64,000 nt of DNA from positions 1 to 64,000 of the forward strand of contig NZ_JAFWOM010000043.1 of assembly GCF_017545445.1 (NCBI RefSeq), written 5' to 3'. Every line of letters starts with the position of its first letter. Positions within the stretch are counted from its first letter, which is position 1. Below, one piece after another: positions 27,401 to 34,051 of this stretch. A model generated the notes under the pieces. That model saw only the letters and a list, made by a program, of their open reading frames with translations, was not told the origin of the DNA and made no database searches. The position numbers and the translations under genes were made by a program. The DNA is from Fibrobacter sp. GTDB taxonomy: Bacteria; Fibrobacterota; Fibrobacteria; Fibrobacterales; Fibrobacteraceae.

Positions 27401-27989
27401 TTGAAATTTCTTTGCCGACCTTGATGCGGAGGCGGGTTTCTGTGGGAACTCCTTGCGGAATGTTGCCTATCATGATGGTGCCGGATTGGCCGGTAACATC
27501 CACTCTATAGCGCATCTGGTCATTTGTGGCGGCATTTGTGCCTGCAACAATGGTCCAGTCCGAGGAGGTGGTATGTCCAGAAGACTTTAATGTGCCTGTA
27601 ATGGCTGGGCTAAAGGACTTGCCGTTGACATCGACTATTTCAAAGCTAGAGGCTGTTCCAATGTAGTAGAATTGACGTTCCTTGTCGCTTTCGAGATAGC
27701 CCGCCTGGTTTACGCGGATTGGCGATATGTGATAATTGATGGCGTCGAGATAAGCCTGATTTAGCGTATCTACAATATAGGCGTTTGGCGCATAAAAAGG
27801 AGTTGTCCTGATTTTGGGGACTGTGTTCTTTTTTTTGGTGACGGATGCGTCGTAATGATCAAAAACGGTTGTGTCCCATGTTAGCGGGAATGTTGGCCTA
27901 ATCAGGTCGTAAGGAGTCGGTTGTTCTTGTTGTGCTATTGCAAAACTTATGACGGTGCTAAGTAGCAATAGATACTTTTTGAAAAGCAT
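21498..27989 (-). CDS. Giant multimodular GH9 endoglucanase (copy C, 2163 aa)
   Basis: Signal peptide MLFKKYLLLLSTVISFAIA, then the same Gln/Pro leader as copy B (QEQPTPYDLIRPT). N-terminal Ig domain about 88-205; GH9 about 205-785 with GGYYDCGDH (D268/D271), NPWDISFIYGVGDKN, HPHHRASNPEG and acid E762 (KSEVCIDASA); two Fn3-like domains; the shared beta-rich module ending VSVYRKDEFIWGYSPS; acidic DTNCDNKAD and DLQGDGIPD loops; FlgD-like domain (IGTGAYIAKFDF) with tail KTLGFKRRK. GGGAGG precedes the ATG by 5 nt. Copies B and C align along their entire length, differing mainly by small insertions, for example around residues 495-525 and in the beta-rich module. It has its own upstream region and is first in the array. 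Confidence 0.93.
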   Translation of the reverse strand: MLFKKYLLLLSTVISFAIAQQEQPTPYDLIRPTFPLTWDTTVFDHYDASVTKKKNTVPKIRTTPFYAPNAYIVDTLNQAYLDAINYHISPIRVNQAGYLESDKERQFYYIGTASSFEIVDVNGKSFSPAITGTLKSSGHTTSSDWTIVAGTNAATNDQMRYRVDVTGQSGTIMIGNIPQGVPTETRLRIKVGKEISSTFIISDQVYTMVKDATIKFYGINRSGYGDSWFHKASHTKDGAGAVTVSDKTEVRNHYDASMAGTLEGGYYDCGDHLKESQTQMYAFMVAAVMAATNPDVDVDHYKFNHGAGGIDGVPDMLREAKHGADFVLRSFVRAKGVIDDMALSIGAKGSDHSWWGRPENQDDLPVDGSPSATDRGGPSSRMVRLGEIGSNIGGETAAGLAILGKMFKDYPEYEAFADSCLMVAEKMYSLAKAIAQGKSTYDGDKQIKNNTSAASWSSQAYNGNNEFYDDLALASVALLYATGDKQYADDMIRTRKLVPAGVKIGDKGQTAPTQEYMENCAGCFEGGWFVTNDKGFLKNVKSTSWANSYTFALYALYKLILADKNKAITQYGLTEDEWLNAVEDCVANLIYNVSDMSEGTGASIELPMGSIIWKQNKVTYDADWYNMASPSGDWIYNRYQAGNIFDVMAYVDVAKSIEAQGITLPHMGTPNWKTDEMQQLAINQMNYMLGVNPWDISFIYGVGDKNDAHPHHRASNPEGTNVPGSPYPYKVPTGAFLGGIKPGGANSFVPKTMSWEDYEKSEVCIDASATFLGAVSLVAHKFDMTQAPDISVEIRHKSADSAIVTVNLTMRGTAVIHYGTAEGEYTLTATDNLKGVQHDIVLHNLTPGTTYYFYVTGANAYKPENQKTKFLVDSTQTPYSFTTLSTVESAEITNVTVCNVSADSAEIMWYTPNGEYESRIYWDTQPHSTAAEYAYNSGVGNADLSGIPTQFHYVKIGGLKEKTTYYFMVESNGTFANVDEDSKPLKFTTPVTWYDFSVKTYQYPWQVNMAMVNINIFNNESRAFDSLTIRLYMRGTDEIENDIGMGTDICNDYDEAGFSGSCPEETIEELARLLRDAHPVKIEDTYDDATGTWQWYFPLNLGSTVIKSSSRLRFDVRFDHRSPYPPYKDLMNEAPNKKLYCYSGNKWYAPSNETPGAPTLNENPGDWSWMPHSRANGEELDYPGMPCIEKDEGDKDFNAAPVNPYVSVYRKDEFIWGYSPSKKEMQTKRANYKISLTLDKPFNVSNGSHVDIDQTSSTVHVTGKAHVSEGGYITKIWANGVKVSGMAFVDPQSLDKWILDESGTKIIAKYDIPTDMWELDIPVKMGIGSNKVDVTIFAGPDPTCDVCIENGGCAFENRTYYVNFSKGDATASQLVIKDAKGKPIVSPANPDGTIFFIDLMDKDKVKSNTKTIDIEIINNKKNDKLVVTLKADESNPGHFVGGPITAVNHSKETRNQTSEISFFAGDTIQIVYTDPDDEDDVSKSTFYAESKTPSPQTVLAEDTNCDNKADQLRIIFSNKFSDESTFDSIQFYIEGMTDSVKVPLEASAYANKNEVIIPIDSSLVPTNASPSGKITTYVSDQGSVNQETAKVDDGIHPTLESVSILEKTDDNSSLDTVMIAFSEPVILSSESEWPLSILGATGVPTVVGKGTTTNNGKSWTFVISGNDNNKLVPIGAQASIKTTSGFTVTDQNFNKIDVSCKPSVPVTLISRPVPIYHADMIDLQGDGIPDKVYIMFERKLKPKDIFDSITVNWGSPSITRTFMTTADTTGGKITPKESYWTIRDSVSSPFKVMIDSIHSKDSVNTYSIIEINIPESLAYPYGSTSGEKDGNGTITPLKGTANGFFESTYTLYDKCAPVIASARLIKNILTVNVSEPVSIIEQNNRYIQRERDEYIPPEKPLGSGKSYIFTYNDKDNVFHAGDRIRLVPQELGGAYMDKNGNVPTKMNPYVRVTGDDNIRFTVTLAEPVATPKVTAYMGRPETIAKEAFSTSAVFNGKNNFISKDGSFLGQADTASYFSSGPNFNVEITMPSASFTTRKGVFMYDYRLKIVMDLYDNLGQYVNTYTLDIPKEKFQAVRNFVDNGILKLNLEWAAKDNEAPIAKEGNKIGTGAYIAKFDFMAESFCAATFDETSNDYKAKCDEIGHKVERSTDNKTKTLGFKRRK

Positions 27990-28011
27990 TTTTCCTCCCT
28001 AACTCATATAA

Positions 28012-28033
28012 ACGGGCAAAAACGAGTTTTGCC
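28012..28033 (-). promoter_or_regulatory. Leader hairpin of GH9 copy C
   Basis: GGCAAAA/TTTTGCC inverted repeat 25-45 nt before the start, followed on the minus strand by CCGTTTATATGAG. It is the counterpart of the element before copy B. Confidence 0.45.
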
Positions 28034-28105
28034 ACCGCAACGGTATTTATTTGTATTCTATAAAAATGAATATAAATTATTAGGAGGAAAATTTATTAGA
28101 ATAAA

Positions 28106-28123
28106 TTTTTTTCTGTTCTCAAA
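28106..28123 (-). promoter_or_regulatory. Conserved upstream element TTTGAGAACA, GH9 copy C
   Basis: TTTGAGAACAGAAAAAAA on the minus strand; matches the element at 21338-21353 except for one inserted G. Transcripts from here would run through copy C. Confidence 0.4.
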
Positions 28124-28153
28124 ACGTACTCCGTTTTTGCAAAATTTTTGCAT

Positions 28154-28182
28154 AAAAAAAGACCGTCACATGGACGGTCTTT
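28154..28182 (-). terminator. Intrinsic terminator of the Ala/Pro-rich protein gene
   Basis: Perfect 10-bp stem AAAGACCGTC/GACGGTCTTT with a 5-nt loop, followed by a run of T on the minus strand, 36 bp after the stop at 28218. Confidence 0.9.
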
Positions 28183-28217
28183 AAATTCACAATAAAGCGT
28201 TCTTGAAAAAGCGCTTA

Positions 28218-28922
28218 TTAGTCGTCTCCAGTAAAGATGATGACGAGAACGGAGGCAATGAATGCTGCGGAAACTGCGATGAATTCCCACGGATTGTCCA
28301 TGATAGAGGACTTGGCTGTACCGCTAGTTTCGTCTTCGACTTTCTTCTGTTCTTCGGCCTTTGCCTGAGCTTCTGCTTCGGCGGCCTTCTTTTCTTCTTC
28401 GGCCTTGGCAAGAGCGGCGCTATCTACCGGAGCTTCTTCAGTCTTTGCTTCGAGAACTTCGGTGGCTTCTGCGGCTGGTGCTGCTTCAGCAGCCGGGGCG
28501 GCGGCTTGCGTGGAGTCTGTAACCGGAGCTTGAGCGGCTTCAGCCGGTGCAGCTGCTTCTGCAGCGGGTTGAGCTTCAGCCGGGGCGGCTACTGCTGCGG
28601 GAGCCTGTGCTTCGGCAGGGGCTGCTGCTGGTGCTGTTTCGGCGGGTGCCGGTGCTACTGCTTGAGCTGCCGGAGCGGCTTCTGCAGCAGGTGCTGCTTG
28701 AGCGGCTTCAGCTGCGGGTGCCGGAGCGACTTCAGCAGCTGGAGCGGCCTGAACAGCTTCTGCTGCGGGCTGTGCTGCCTGTGCGGCGGCTGCCGGAGCT
28801 TCTTCAACCTTGGTTGTTGTGGCTTTTTTAGCCGTAGTCGCTGTTTTCGTGACCTTCTTTGCTGCCGGAGCTGCAAAAACCAGTGCTGCCGAAATCATCG
28901 TGGCGAGCAAAATCTTTTTCAT
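28218..28922 (-). CDS. Ala/Pro/Glu-rich exported protein with C-terminal membrane segment
   Basis: 234 residues. A signal peptide (MKKILLATMISAALVFAAPA) is followed by a Lys/Thr stretch, about 120 residues of degenerate A-P-A-A-E-A repeats, an acidic/Lys coiled segment (about 170-200, AKAEEEKKAAEAEAQAKAEE) and a single hydrophobic helix near the C-terminus (WEFIAVSAAFIASVLVIIF) ending GDD. It resembles periplasm-spanning linker proteins such as the middle of TonB or TolA, but lacks their recognisable end domains. AGAGG lies 9 nt before the ATG and a strong terminator follows. The opposite strand is also open across the gene, as expected from GC-rich Ala codons. Function unknown. Confidence 0.75.
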   Translation of the reverse strand: MKKILLATMISAALVFAAPAAKKVTKTATTAKKATTTKVEEAPAAAAQAAQPAAEAVQAAPAAEVAPAPAAEAAQAAPAAEAAPAAQAVAPAPAETAPAAAPAEAQAPAAVAAPAEAQPAAEAAAPAEAAQAPVTDSTQAAAPAAEAAPAAEATEVLEAKTEEAPVDSAALAKAEEEKKAAEAEAQAKAEEQKKVEDETSGTAKSSIMDNPWEFIAVSAAFIASVLVIIFTGDD

Positions 28923-29551
28923 TATTCAATCCTCTTATGAAGTTTTTGTTTCGATATCAAAAATAACACTTCTTGTGTGATTTTGGTCATATTGAAAGTA
29001 AAAAAGAACGAAAAACTTGTGAAAAAAAGGGGCAGGGTTGTCGAATTTGCGGGATAAGTGGAACTTAGTAGGCGGTAGGAGGTTGGCTTCGTCATTTTGG
29101 AGGGTGCGCATGCCTTTGTTAAAGAAAAAGGAGATCCCCGAACATGTTGGGGATGACAGCCAGAGGCACATGCTTCTAACCACCAACCACTAACCACTGT
29201 TTACTAATCACAAGATTACACGAAAGAACGGGCCTTCGGCCCTACAGATAGCAAGTGAAAGATTTATCTTTATATTCGAAGTAACGAAACGAGGTCTTAG
29301 GTAGTAGGTTGTAGGTCGTAGGTGAGTTAGGCGGCAAAGCCGCGTGTTTATGAACCTAAAGCCAAACTCCTGTTGCCTAACCACTAATCACTAACCACTA
29401 ACCACAGGATTAGACGAAAGAACGGACCTTCGGCCCTACAGACGAAAGATATAAGAATGGATAGTTATGCTTGGCATGAGCAAACACTCTCGTCTTTCGT
29501 TAAGGTTGGTGAGCCTGCCGAACCACGTCTCTCGTCTAAAACAAGGAAACT
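28923..29551. repeat. Repeat-rich intergenic region before fumarase
   Basis: 629 bp without a convincing gene. It holds two direct copies of a roughly 70-bp block (29181-29250 and 29377-29444) made of TAACCACTAATCACTAACCAC-like units followed by GACGAAAGAACGG and CCTTCGGCCCTACAGA; reverse-orientation units of the GTAGGTNGTAGG type (29058-29090 and 29290-29330); and family B fragments (GATCCCCGAACATG ... GGGGATGACAG near 29133-29158; GGTTGGTGAGCCTGCCGAAC at 29504-29523). Fumarase expression must start in or beyond this block. Confidence 0.65.
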
Positions 29552-31189
29552 ATGGCATTCAAATACGAAGCTACCGTCCAGCACGGTGAAGATACTACCG
29601 AATACGTGAACCTCGGCAAGGAAGGCGTTTCCGTCGCCGAATTCGAAGGCAAGAAGATTCTCAAGGTCGCCCCCGAGGCGCTCACGAAGATAGCCCAGGC
29701 CGCTTTCGAAGAAGTAGAATTCTGCCTGCGCCCGGCACATACCGCCAAGGTCGCCAAGATTTTGCAGGATCCGGAAGCTTCGGACAACGACAAGTTTGTC
29801 GCTCTCACCATGCTCAAGAACGCCTGTGTCGCCGCGAAGGGCATCCTCCCGTTCTGCCAGGACACCGGCACGGCTATCTGCGTTGCCCACAAGGGCCAGC
29901 AGGTCTGGACGGGTTTCGACGATGCCGAAGCCATTTCTGAAGGTATCTACAACGCCTACACGACGAAGAATCTCCGCTACAGCCAGATTGCACCGCTCAC
30001 GATGTACGAAGAAAAGAACACGGGTTGCAACCTCCCGGCCCAGATCGACATCCACGCCGAAGAAGGGGCCGAAATGAAATTCTTGTTCGTCGCCAAGGGC
30101 GGTGGCTCTGCCAACAAGACTTACTACTGGCCGATGACCAAGGCGCTCCTCAACCCGAAGTCCTTGGAAAAGTTCCTCGCCGAAAAGGTTAAAACCCTCG
30201 GTACTGCCGCTTGCCCTCCGTACCACCTCGCTATCGTGATTGGCGGTACCTCTGCCGAAATGAACACGCACATGGTGAAGCTCGCTAGCTGCGGCTACCT
30301 CGACGATATTCCGACCAGCGGTTCCGAAGGCGGCCGTATTTTCCGCGACCTCGAAATGGAAGAAAAGGTTTTGCACATCTGCCAGAAGACGGGCATTGGC
30401 GCCCAGTTCGGCGGCAAGTACCTCGTGCACGACGTCCGCGTGATCCGCGCTCCGCGTCACGCTGCAAGCTGCCCGGTTTCTATCGGTGTCTCCTGCTCTG
30501 CTGACCGTAACATCAAGGCAAAGATTGACGAAAACGGTCTCTGGCTCGAAAAGATGGAACACCATCCGGAAAACTACATTCCGGCTGGCAATGCCGTGAA
30601 CCTCGCTCCGGCAGTTGAAATTGACCTCGACCGTCCGATGAAGGAAGTGCTCGCCGACCTTACCAAGTATCCGGTTAAAACACGCCTCTCCCTCAAGGGC
30701 ACGATGATTGTGGCCCGCGACATGGCACATGCCAAGATTGCTGAAATCTTCGACAAGCAGGAACGTGGCGAAGAACTCACGGACGAAGAAAAGACCGTGC
30801 TCAAGGTTGTTTCTGACCACCCGATTTACTACGCCGGCCCGGCTAAGACTCCGGCAGGCATGCCGACAGGTAGCTTCGGCCCGACGACGGCTAACCGCAT
30901 GGACCCGTACGTGATGCGCTTCCAGAGCAAGGGTGCTTCGATGATCATGGTCGCGAAGGGCAACCGCAGCCAGGACGTGACCGACGCCTGCAAGAAGTAC
31001 GGTGGATTCTTCCTCGGCTCTATCGGCGGTCCGGCAGCCATCCTCGCTGAACAGAACATTCTGTCCAACGACATCGTGGCCTTCCCGGAACTCGGCATGG
31101 AAGCCATCCGCAAGATCACGATTAAGGACTTCCCCGCCTTCATCTTGGTTGACGACAAGGGCAACAACTTCTTCGAAGGCTTGATCTAA
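29552..31189 (+). CDS. fumA: Fumarate hydratase, class I (iron-sulfur)
   Basis: 545 residues, the full length of single-chain FumA/FumB. Cytoplasmic interconversion of malate and fumarate; in a succinate-forming fermenter it would run toward fumarate on the reductive branch. The three [4Fe-4S] cysteines are visible: C102 in [10 protein letters not shown]221 in AACPPYH and C315 in GVSCSADRN. The C-terminal domain has the [11 protein letters not shown] and GGPAAILA motifs of the beta subunit. AAGGA 5 nt before the ATG. Codon use is strongly biased (AAC, AAG, CTC, CGC) in contrast to the AT-rich lipoprotein genes around it, which suggests high expression. It appears monocistronic, followed by a terminator. 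Confidence 0.96.
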   Translation: MAFKYEATVQHGEDTTEYVNLGKEGVSVAEFEGKKILKVAPEALTKIAQAAFEEVEFCLRPAHTAKVAKILQDPEASDNDKFVALTMLKNACVAAKGILPFCQDTGTAICVAHKGQQVWTGFDDAEAISEGIYNAYTTKNLRYSQIAPLTMYEEKNTGCNLPAQIDIHAEEGAEMKFLFVAKGGGSANKTYYWPMTKALLNPKSLEKFLAEKVKTLGTAACPPYHLAIVIGGTSAEMNTHMVKLASCGYLDDIPTSGSEGGRIFRDLEMEEKVLHICQKTGIGAQFGGKYLVHDVRVIRAPRHAASCPVSIGVSCSADRNIKAKIDENGLWLEKMEHHPENYIPAGNAVNLAPAVEIDLDRPMKEVLADLTKYPVKTRLSLKGTMIVARDMAHAKIAEIFDKQERGEELTDEEKTVLKVVSDHPIYYAGPAKTPAGMPTGSFGPTTANRMDPYVMRFQSKGASMIMVAKGNRSQDVTDACKKYGGFFLGSIGGPAAILAEQNILSNDIVAFPELGMEAIRKITIKDFPAFILVDDKGNNFFEGLI

Positions 31190-31197
31190 ACCCGAAT

Positions 31198-31266
31198 TGT
31201 CATCCTGAGCGGAGCCTGTCATTCTGGAGCGAAGCGATAGAATCCAGGCGAAGTCGAAGGATCCAG
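31198..31266. repeat. Dispersed repeat, family B
   Basis: GTCATCCTGAGCGGAGCCTG, then TCATTCTGGAGCGAAGCGAT and AGAATCCAGGCGAAGTCGAA ending GGATCCAG. Sub-units of the same phrases recur near 4430, 34306, 43009, 44913, 50399, 52462 and 55482. Confidence 0.7.
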
Positions 31267-31283
31267 ACCCGAGTCTAACAAAA

Positions 31284-31315
31284 ACATCCCGTCGGAAAAC
31301 CGGCGGGGTGTTCTT
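31284..31315 (+). terminator. Terminator after fumarase
   Basis: 12-bp stem ACATCCCGTCGG/CCGGCGGGGTGT with two G-T pairs and an AAAA loop, followed by TCTTGT. The T tract is poor on the plus strand; the element may also serve the convergent lipoprotein gene. Confidence 0.6.
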
Positions 31316-31350
31316 GTATGTAAAAAATCGGGCTTTAATTTGAGGCTTAT

Positions 31351-31980
31351 CTATTCTTTGAATTCAACGCTGTTGATGGCATCGAGAAGTTTTTCCTTGA
31401 CTTTAGCATCATTGGCAAAGCTGCGCATGACGACGAGAAGGATGTTCCCTTTTTGAGTGAGTCTAGATGCGAGGCAGATATCTTCCGGTGTCCCATCGCC
31501 ATGTGTTACTTTGTAGCATCTGTGTGTGTACTTCTTTTCGGAATTATAGTCGGTATCGACTAGGTTTTCATCTGTACAATCTTTGAAAAATTCATCGTAG
31601 GCGGTGAAAATTCTGGTTGTCTTTAGTGAATCGCTTATATCGTTCTGAAAAACTTCAGGATTGTTTTGTACGGCTTTGCTGTATGAAGCGAGTATGAAAC
31701 CCATCTCTAAATCTTCGTTATTTAACGTAACGGAAGCTATTCCTTTTGTGGTGTCATGAACGGCGTTTTTGTAATTGAATGGGAAGTTGACGTTGAATGG
31801 GGTATCAATTTCGAGTTTCTCGGGCATTTCGGTGGCGATAAATGCTTTTGAAGTTGATACACGGAAGTAAATGAGCATTTGTCCAAGAACGATTGGCTGC
31901 ATTCTTGTTCCCATCAGGACGGCGCAGCTTGAAAGTACTAGTACAGCGAAAATAAGCGAAATGGATAAAAACTTTTTCAT
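31351..31980 (-). CDS. Lipoprotein of unknown function
   Basis: 209 residues with a clear lipoprotein signal (MKKFLSISLIFAVLVLSSC, lipobox LSSC, Cys19). The mature part is hydrophilic and mixed alpha/beta, with the phrases DTPFNVNFPFNYKN and HRCYKVTHGDGTPEDICLAS; two further Cys could form a disulfide (HRCY and DIC). AAGGAGA precedes the ATG. It is transcribed alone, divergent from the next gene. No family recognised. Confidence 0.75.
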   Translation of the reverse strand: MKKFLSISLIFAVLVLSSCAVLMGTRMQPIVLGQMLIYFRVSTSKAFIATEMPEKLEIDTPFNVNFPFNYKNAVHDTTKGIASVTLNNEDLEMGFILASYSKAVQNNPEVFQNDISDSLKTTRIFTAYDEFFKDCTDENLVDTDYNSEKKYTHRCYKVTHGDGTPEDICLASRLTQKGNILLVVMRSFANDAKVKEKLLDAINSVEFKE

Positions 31981-32067
31981 AGAATCTCCTTTTTAGTTAT
32001 GTTGAAATAATAATAAATTCTATACGGATTTATGCTTGCGGGGCGTTCTTGTATATAGGATTTTGTT

Positions 32068-32073
32068 TATATT
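32068..32073 (+). promoter_or_regulatory. Candidate -10 element of the small Cys-rich protein gene
   Basis: TATATT ends 7 nt before the ATG at 32081; no ribosome-binding site between them. Confidence 0.35.
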
Positions 32074-32080
32074 TAAAGCG

Positions 32081-32446
32081 ATGTTTAAGGCTTTGCGTAT
32101 CGCTGTATTTCTTTTGATGTGCTACAGTTCTGTAGCGATGGCCCAGCTTTTATCTGATACTGCGAAAATTCAAAATGAAGAAAAAATTTGGGTCCCTGAA
32201 TCTGTATTAAACATGTCTCCAAATTTACCTAAATGTATGGACTTAGGAAATGGATGTCTCGGTGAAAATCTTAATTATGATAAAGTAAAAGATGGGATCG
32301 AATGGGATAAGTGCCGCAATGGGGACGAAGATTGCTATTTGACGAAAAATGTAAAACTCGCAGCCCTCTTTGTTAAAGCTTTGGCTCAGCCGTTTATCTA
32401 TAATCACGAAAAATGTGAGCGCCGTTCAAACGAAAGCTCGAAGTAG
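32081..32446 (+). CDS. Small exported Cys-containing protein
   Basis: 121 residues from the ATG at 32081 (MFKALRIAVFLLMCYSSVAMAQ), chosen because it opens a normal signal peptide with cleavage after AMA; an upstream start at 32036 would add 15 residues with no support. The mature protein of about 100 residues has six Cys in the pattern KCMDLGNGC, KCRNGDEDC, KC, suggesting disulfides in the periplasm or outside. No family recognised. Free-standing, followed after 92 bp by the mini-lipoprotein gene. Confidence 0.6.
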   Translation: MFKALRIAVFLLMCYSSVAMAQLLSDTAKIQNEEKIWVPESVLNMSPNLPKCMDLGNGCLGENLNYDKVKDGIEWDKCRNGDEDCYLTKNVKLAALFVKALAQPFIYNHEKCERRSNESSK

Positions 32447-32526
32447 TGAAGTCTAATATTCCGTCGGTAGTCTGGTTTATCCGTAGATTTTTAATACTGT
32501 AGAAGGTGCTGCCCAGCTAAAAAATA

Positions 32527-32532
32527 TATATT
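32527..32532 (+). promoter_or_regulatory. Candidate -10 element of mini-lipoprotein 1
   Basis: TATATT with a 6-nt gap to the ATG at 32539. The same arrangement precedes the two paralogues at 34052 and 34436. Confidence 0.45.
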
Positions 32533-32538
32533 CTGGCT

Positions 32539-32697
32539 ATGAAAATATTGAAGCTTTTATATTGCTTTTGTTTCCTCGCTCTTTTAGGGTGTGCTGGTAG
32601 CGAACCTGTTGTGCAACAGGAGAACAACGCCGATGAAGTCCGTGCAAACGTTGCTCAGGCTTACGAAGAACTGAATGCGGAGCAGGTAGGGCCGTAA
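32539..32697 (+). CDS. Mini-lipoprotein 1 (52 aa)
   Basis: MKILKLLYCFCFLALLGC is a lipoprotein signal (lipobox LLGC, Cys18), followed by only 34 mature residues: AGSEPVVQQENNADEVRANV and AQAYEELNAEQVGP. The mature part predicts one amphipathic helix. It is homologous to the 53-residue protein at 34052 and to the N-terminal 50 residues of the 378-residue lipoprotein at 34436. Its stop overlaps the next start as TAATG, so the two are translationally coupled. Role unknown; small lipoproteins of this shape may act as accessory subunits of envelope complexes. Confidence 0.7.
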   Translation: MKILKLLYCFCFLALLGCAGSEPVVQQENNADEVRANVAQAYEELNAEQVGP

Positions 32698-33986
32698 TGC
32701 AGAATACTCGTGTTTTTCCCAAATTTTTTGGCTTATTGTCATTGGCTATGTTAATGACGTTGACTTCTTGTGGCAGCGATGATGTGAATCCGAGTGCATC
32801 AAAGGATTCTCAGGATGAAGATTCTTCTAGTTCGTCTGTGAAAAAATCAAGTGCGAGTAAGACTAAGTCTAGTTCCAGTACGGTGAAATCTAGCGCTTCC
32901 GGCAAAAAGGTATCCTCTTCGAGTGCAAAAGGCAAGTCCGTAAGCTCCAGCAGCGCGGCTTCGAAAAAGTCTTCAACATCGTCCAAAACGAGTTCGTCTG
33001 CAACTGCAAAGAGTAGCTCCTCTGTAGCGAAGTCCAGCTCTAGCGTTGCGAAGTTGTCTTCGTCGAATGCTATATCGAGTTCTGCGAAAAAAGTTTCGTC
33101 AAGTTCAGTGAAAGCGCTTTCATCGTCTTCGGTAAAAGCAACTAGCTCTGCATTTGATTTAAGTCTTATTGGAACTTGCGCTCCGACTAACGCTGTGGCC
33201 GAAATGGGTGAAAAGGTGACGTGGAAATTTACGCGTGGCGAAGTGATTACTGTAACAGATTTGCTTAAAGGTTCGTTCAAATGGACGTTTGAAGGCGGCT
33301 CTGCTCCTACAGTGGATGGGAACGTGAACGATCTTGTACAAACGATTACTTATGCAGCTTCGGGTGACTTTGGAGCTACGTTTGAAATGGATATTGACGG
33401 CATCTCGTATTCAATTCCGTGCACCCCGGTTCATATTAACGGAGCTTCGATTACAGGTTGTAGTTGCGATGCCGACGCTCTTTCGGTGGATTATAAGAAA
33501 ACGCCTTCTGTCGAATGGATGGTGTCTAATTGTACGACAGAGGGTGGCAAGTTGACATACGAGTGGGAGGGAAAATCCGGTACGGATACGTTCTCTAAAG
33601 CTTTTGACGCTCCGCATTCCGGATATTCGCCAACTCTGATTGTTCAAAACGAAGAAAATACAAAGGTCGAAGTCGCATGCTCTGCGGTGAAGGTTACAGA
33701 CGGCCCGGAATTTACTATTGCAGAACCGGGTGGTTCTGGTACTGTTAAGTTGCCTGCGGGAGTTTCGCATGTGACTTTGGAGTTTAATTCTTTTGGTTCT
33801 GCTTGCGCTGTATTTTGCCAAGTGGACCGACAGGATTCTCCTTCGGGTGATCTTGACGGAACGGTTAATGGCGTAGCTCTTAGAGGACGTGATTACGTTT
33901 CGGAGCATTTGCCTTCGGGGTCGTGTGGTCCGGGGGCCGTCTTGGAATTTGTGCTAGATGTCCCTGCAACTTGCGGTGCTTATTGA
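32697..33986 (+). CDS. Lipoprotein with poly-Ser linker and Cys-rich beta domain
   Basis: 429 residues. Lipobox LTSC (Cys25) after a hydrophobic segment, then a linker of about 110 residues (40-150) made almost only of Ser, Lys, Ala and Thr, the typical Fibrobacter surface-protein spacer. The remaining roughly 275 residues look like two or three small beta-sandwich domains with paired Cys (GTCAPTNAV, IPCTP, GCSCDADAL, SNC, ACSAV, SACAVFCQVD, GSCGPG, TCGAY), probably disulfide-bonded outside the cell. No catalytic motif is visible; substrate binding is possible. Translationally coupled to mini-lipoprotein 1 by TAATG overlap. Confidence 0.72.
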   Translation: MQNTRVFPKFFGLLSLAMLMTLTSCGSDDVNPSASKDSQDEDSSSSSVKKSSASKTKSSSSTVKSSASGKKVSSSSAKGKSVSSSSAASKKSSTSSKTSSSATAKSSSSVAKSSSSVAKLSSSNAISSSAKKVSSSSVKALSSSSVKATSSAFDLSLIGTCAPTNAVAEMGEKVTWKFTRGEVITVTDLLKGSFKWTFEGGSAPTVDGNVNDLVQTITYAASGDFGATFEMDIDGISYSIPCTPVHINGASITGCSCDADALSVDYKKTPSVEWMVSNCTTEGGKLTYEWEGKSGTDTFSKAFDAPHSGYSPTLIVQNEENTKVEVACSAVKVTDGPEFTIAEPGGSGTVKLPAGVSHVTLEFNSFGSACAVFCQVDRQDSPSGDLDGTVNGVALRGRDYVSEHLPSGSCGPGAVLEFVLDVPATCGAY

Positions 33987-34039
33987 TTTCGTGCTGTTAG
34001 AATTTTAGCCAAGTTTTGGTTTGCAACTGTTAAAAATTA

Positions 34040-34045
34040 TATATT
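34040..34045 (+). promoter_or_regulatory. Candidate -10 element of mini-lipoprotein 2
   Basis: TATATT, 6 nt before the ATG at 34052, with TTTTGG 19-24 nt further upstream. Confidence 0.45.
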
Positions 34046-34051
34046 GGGACT

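Noticed and set aside
28012..28033. Sigma-54 (-24/-12) promoter before GH9 copy C
   Set aside because: TGGCAAAACTCGTTTTTGC looks similar, but the GG to GC distance is 14 instead of 10 bases; it is better read as a hairpin.
28203..28940. 245-residue Cys/Gly/Ser-rich frame opposite the Ala/Pro-rich gene
   Set aside because: It is the complement of GCN/CCN codons. The minus-strand frame has a signal peptide, Shine-Dalgarno sequence, membrane helix and terminator.
29172..29444. CRISPR array
   Set aside because: Two long and degenerate direct copies with unequal spacing and no cas genes; they belong to a dispersed repeat family.
29465..31222. 585-residue open frame antisense to fumarase
   Set aside because: Explained by the strong codon bias of the fumarase gene, which leaves the opposite strand open. 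It has no recognisable domain, and fumarase is unmistakable.
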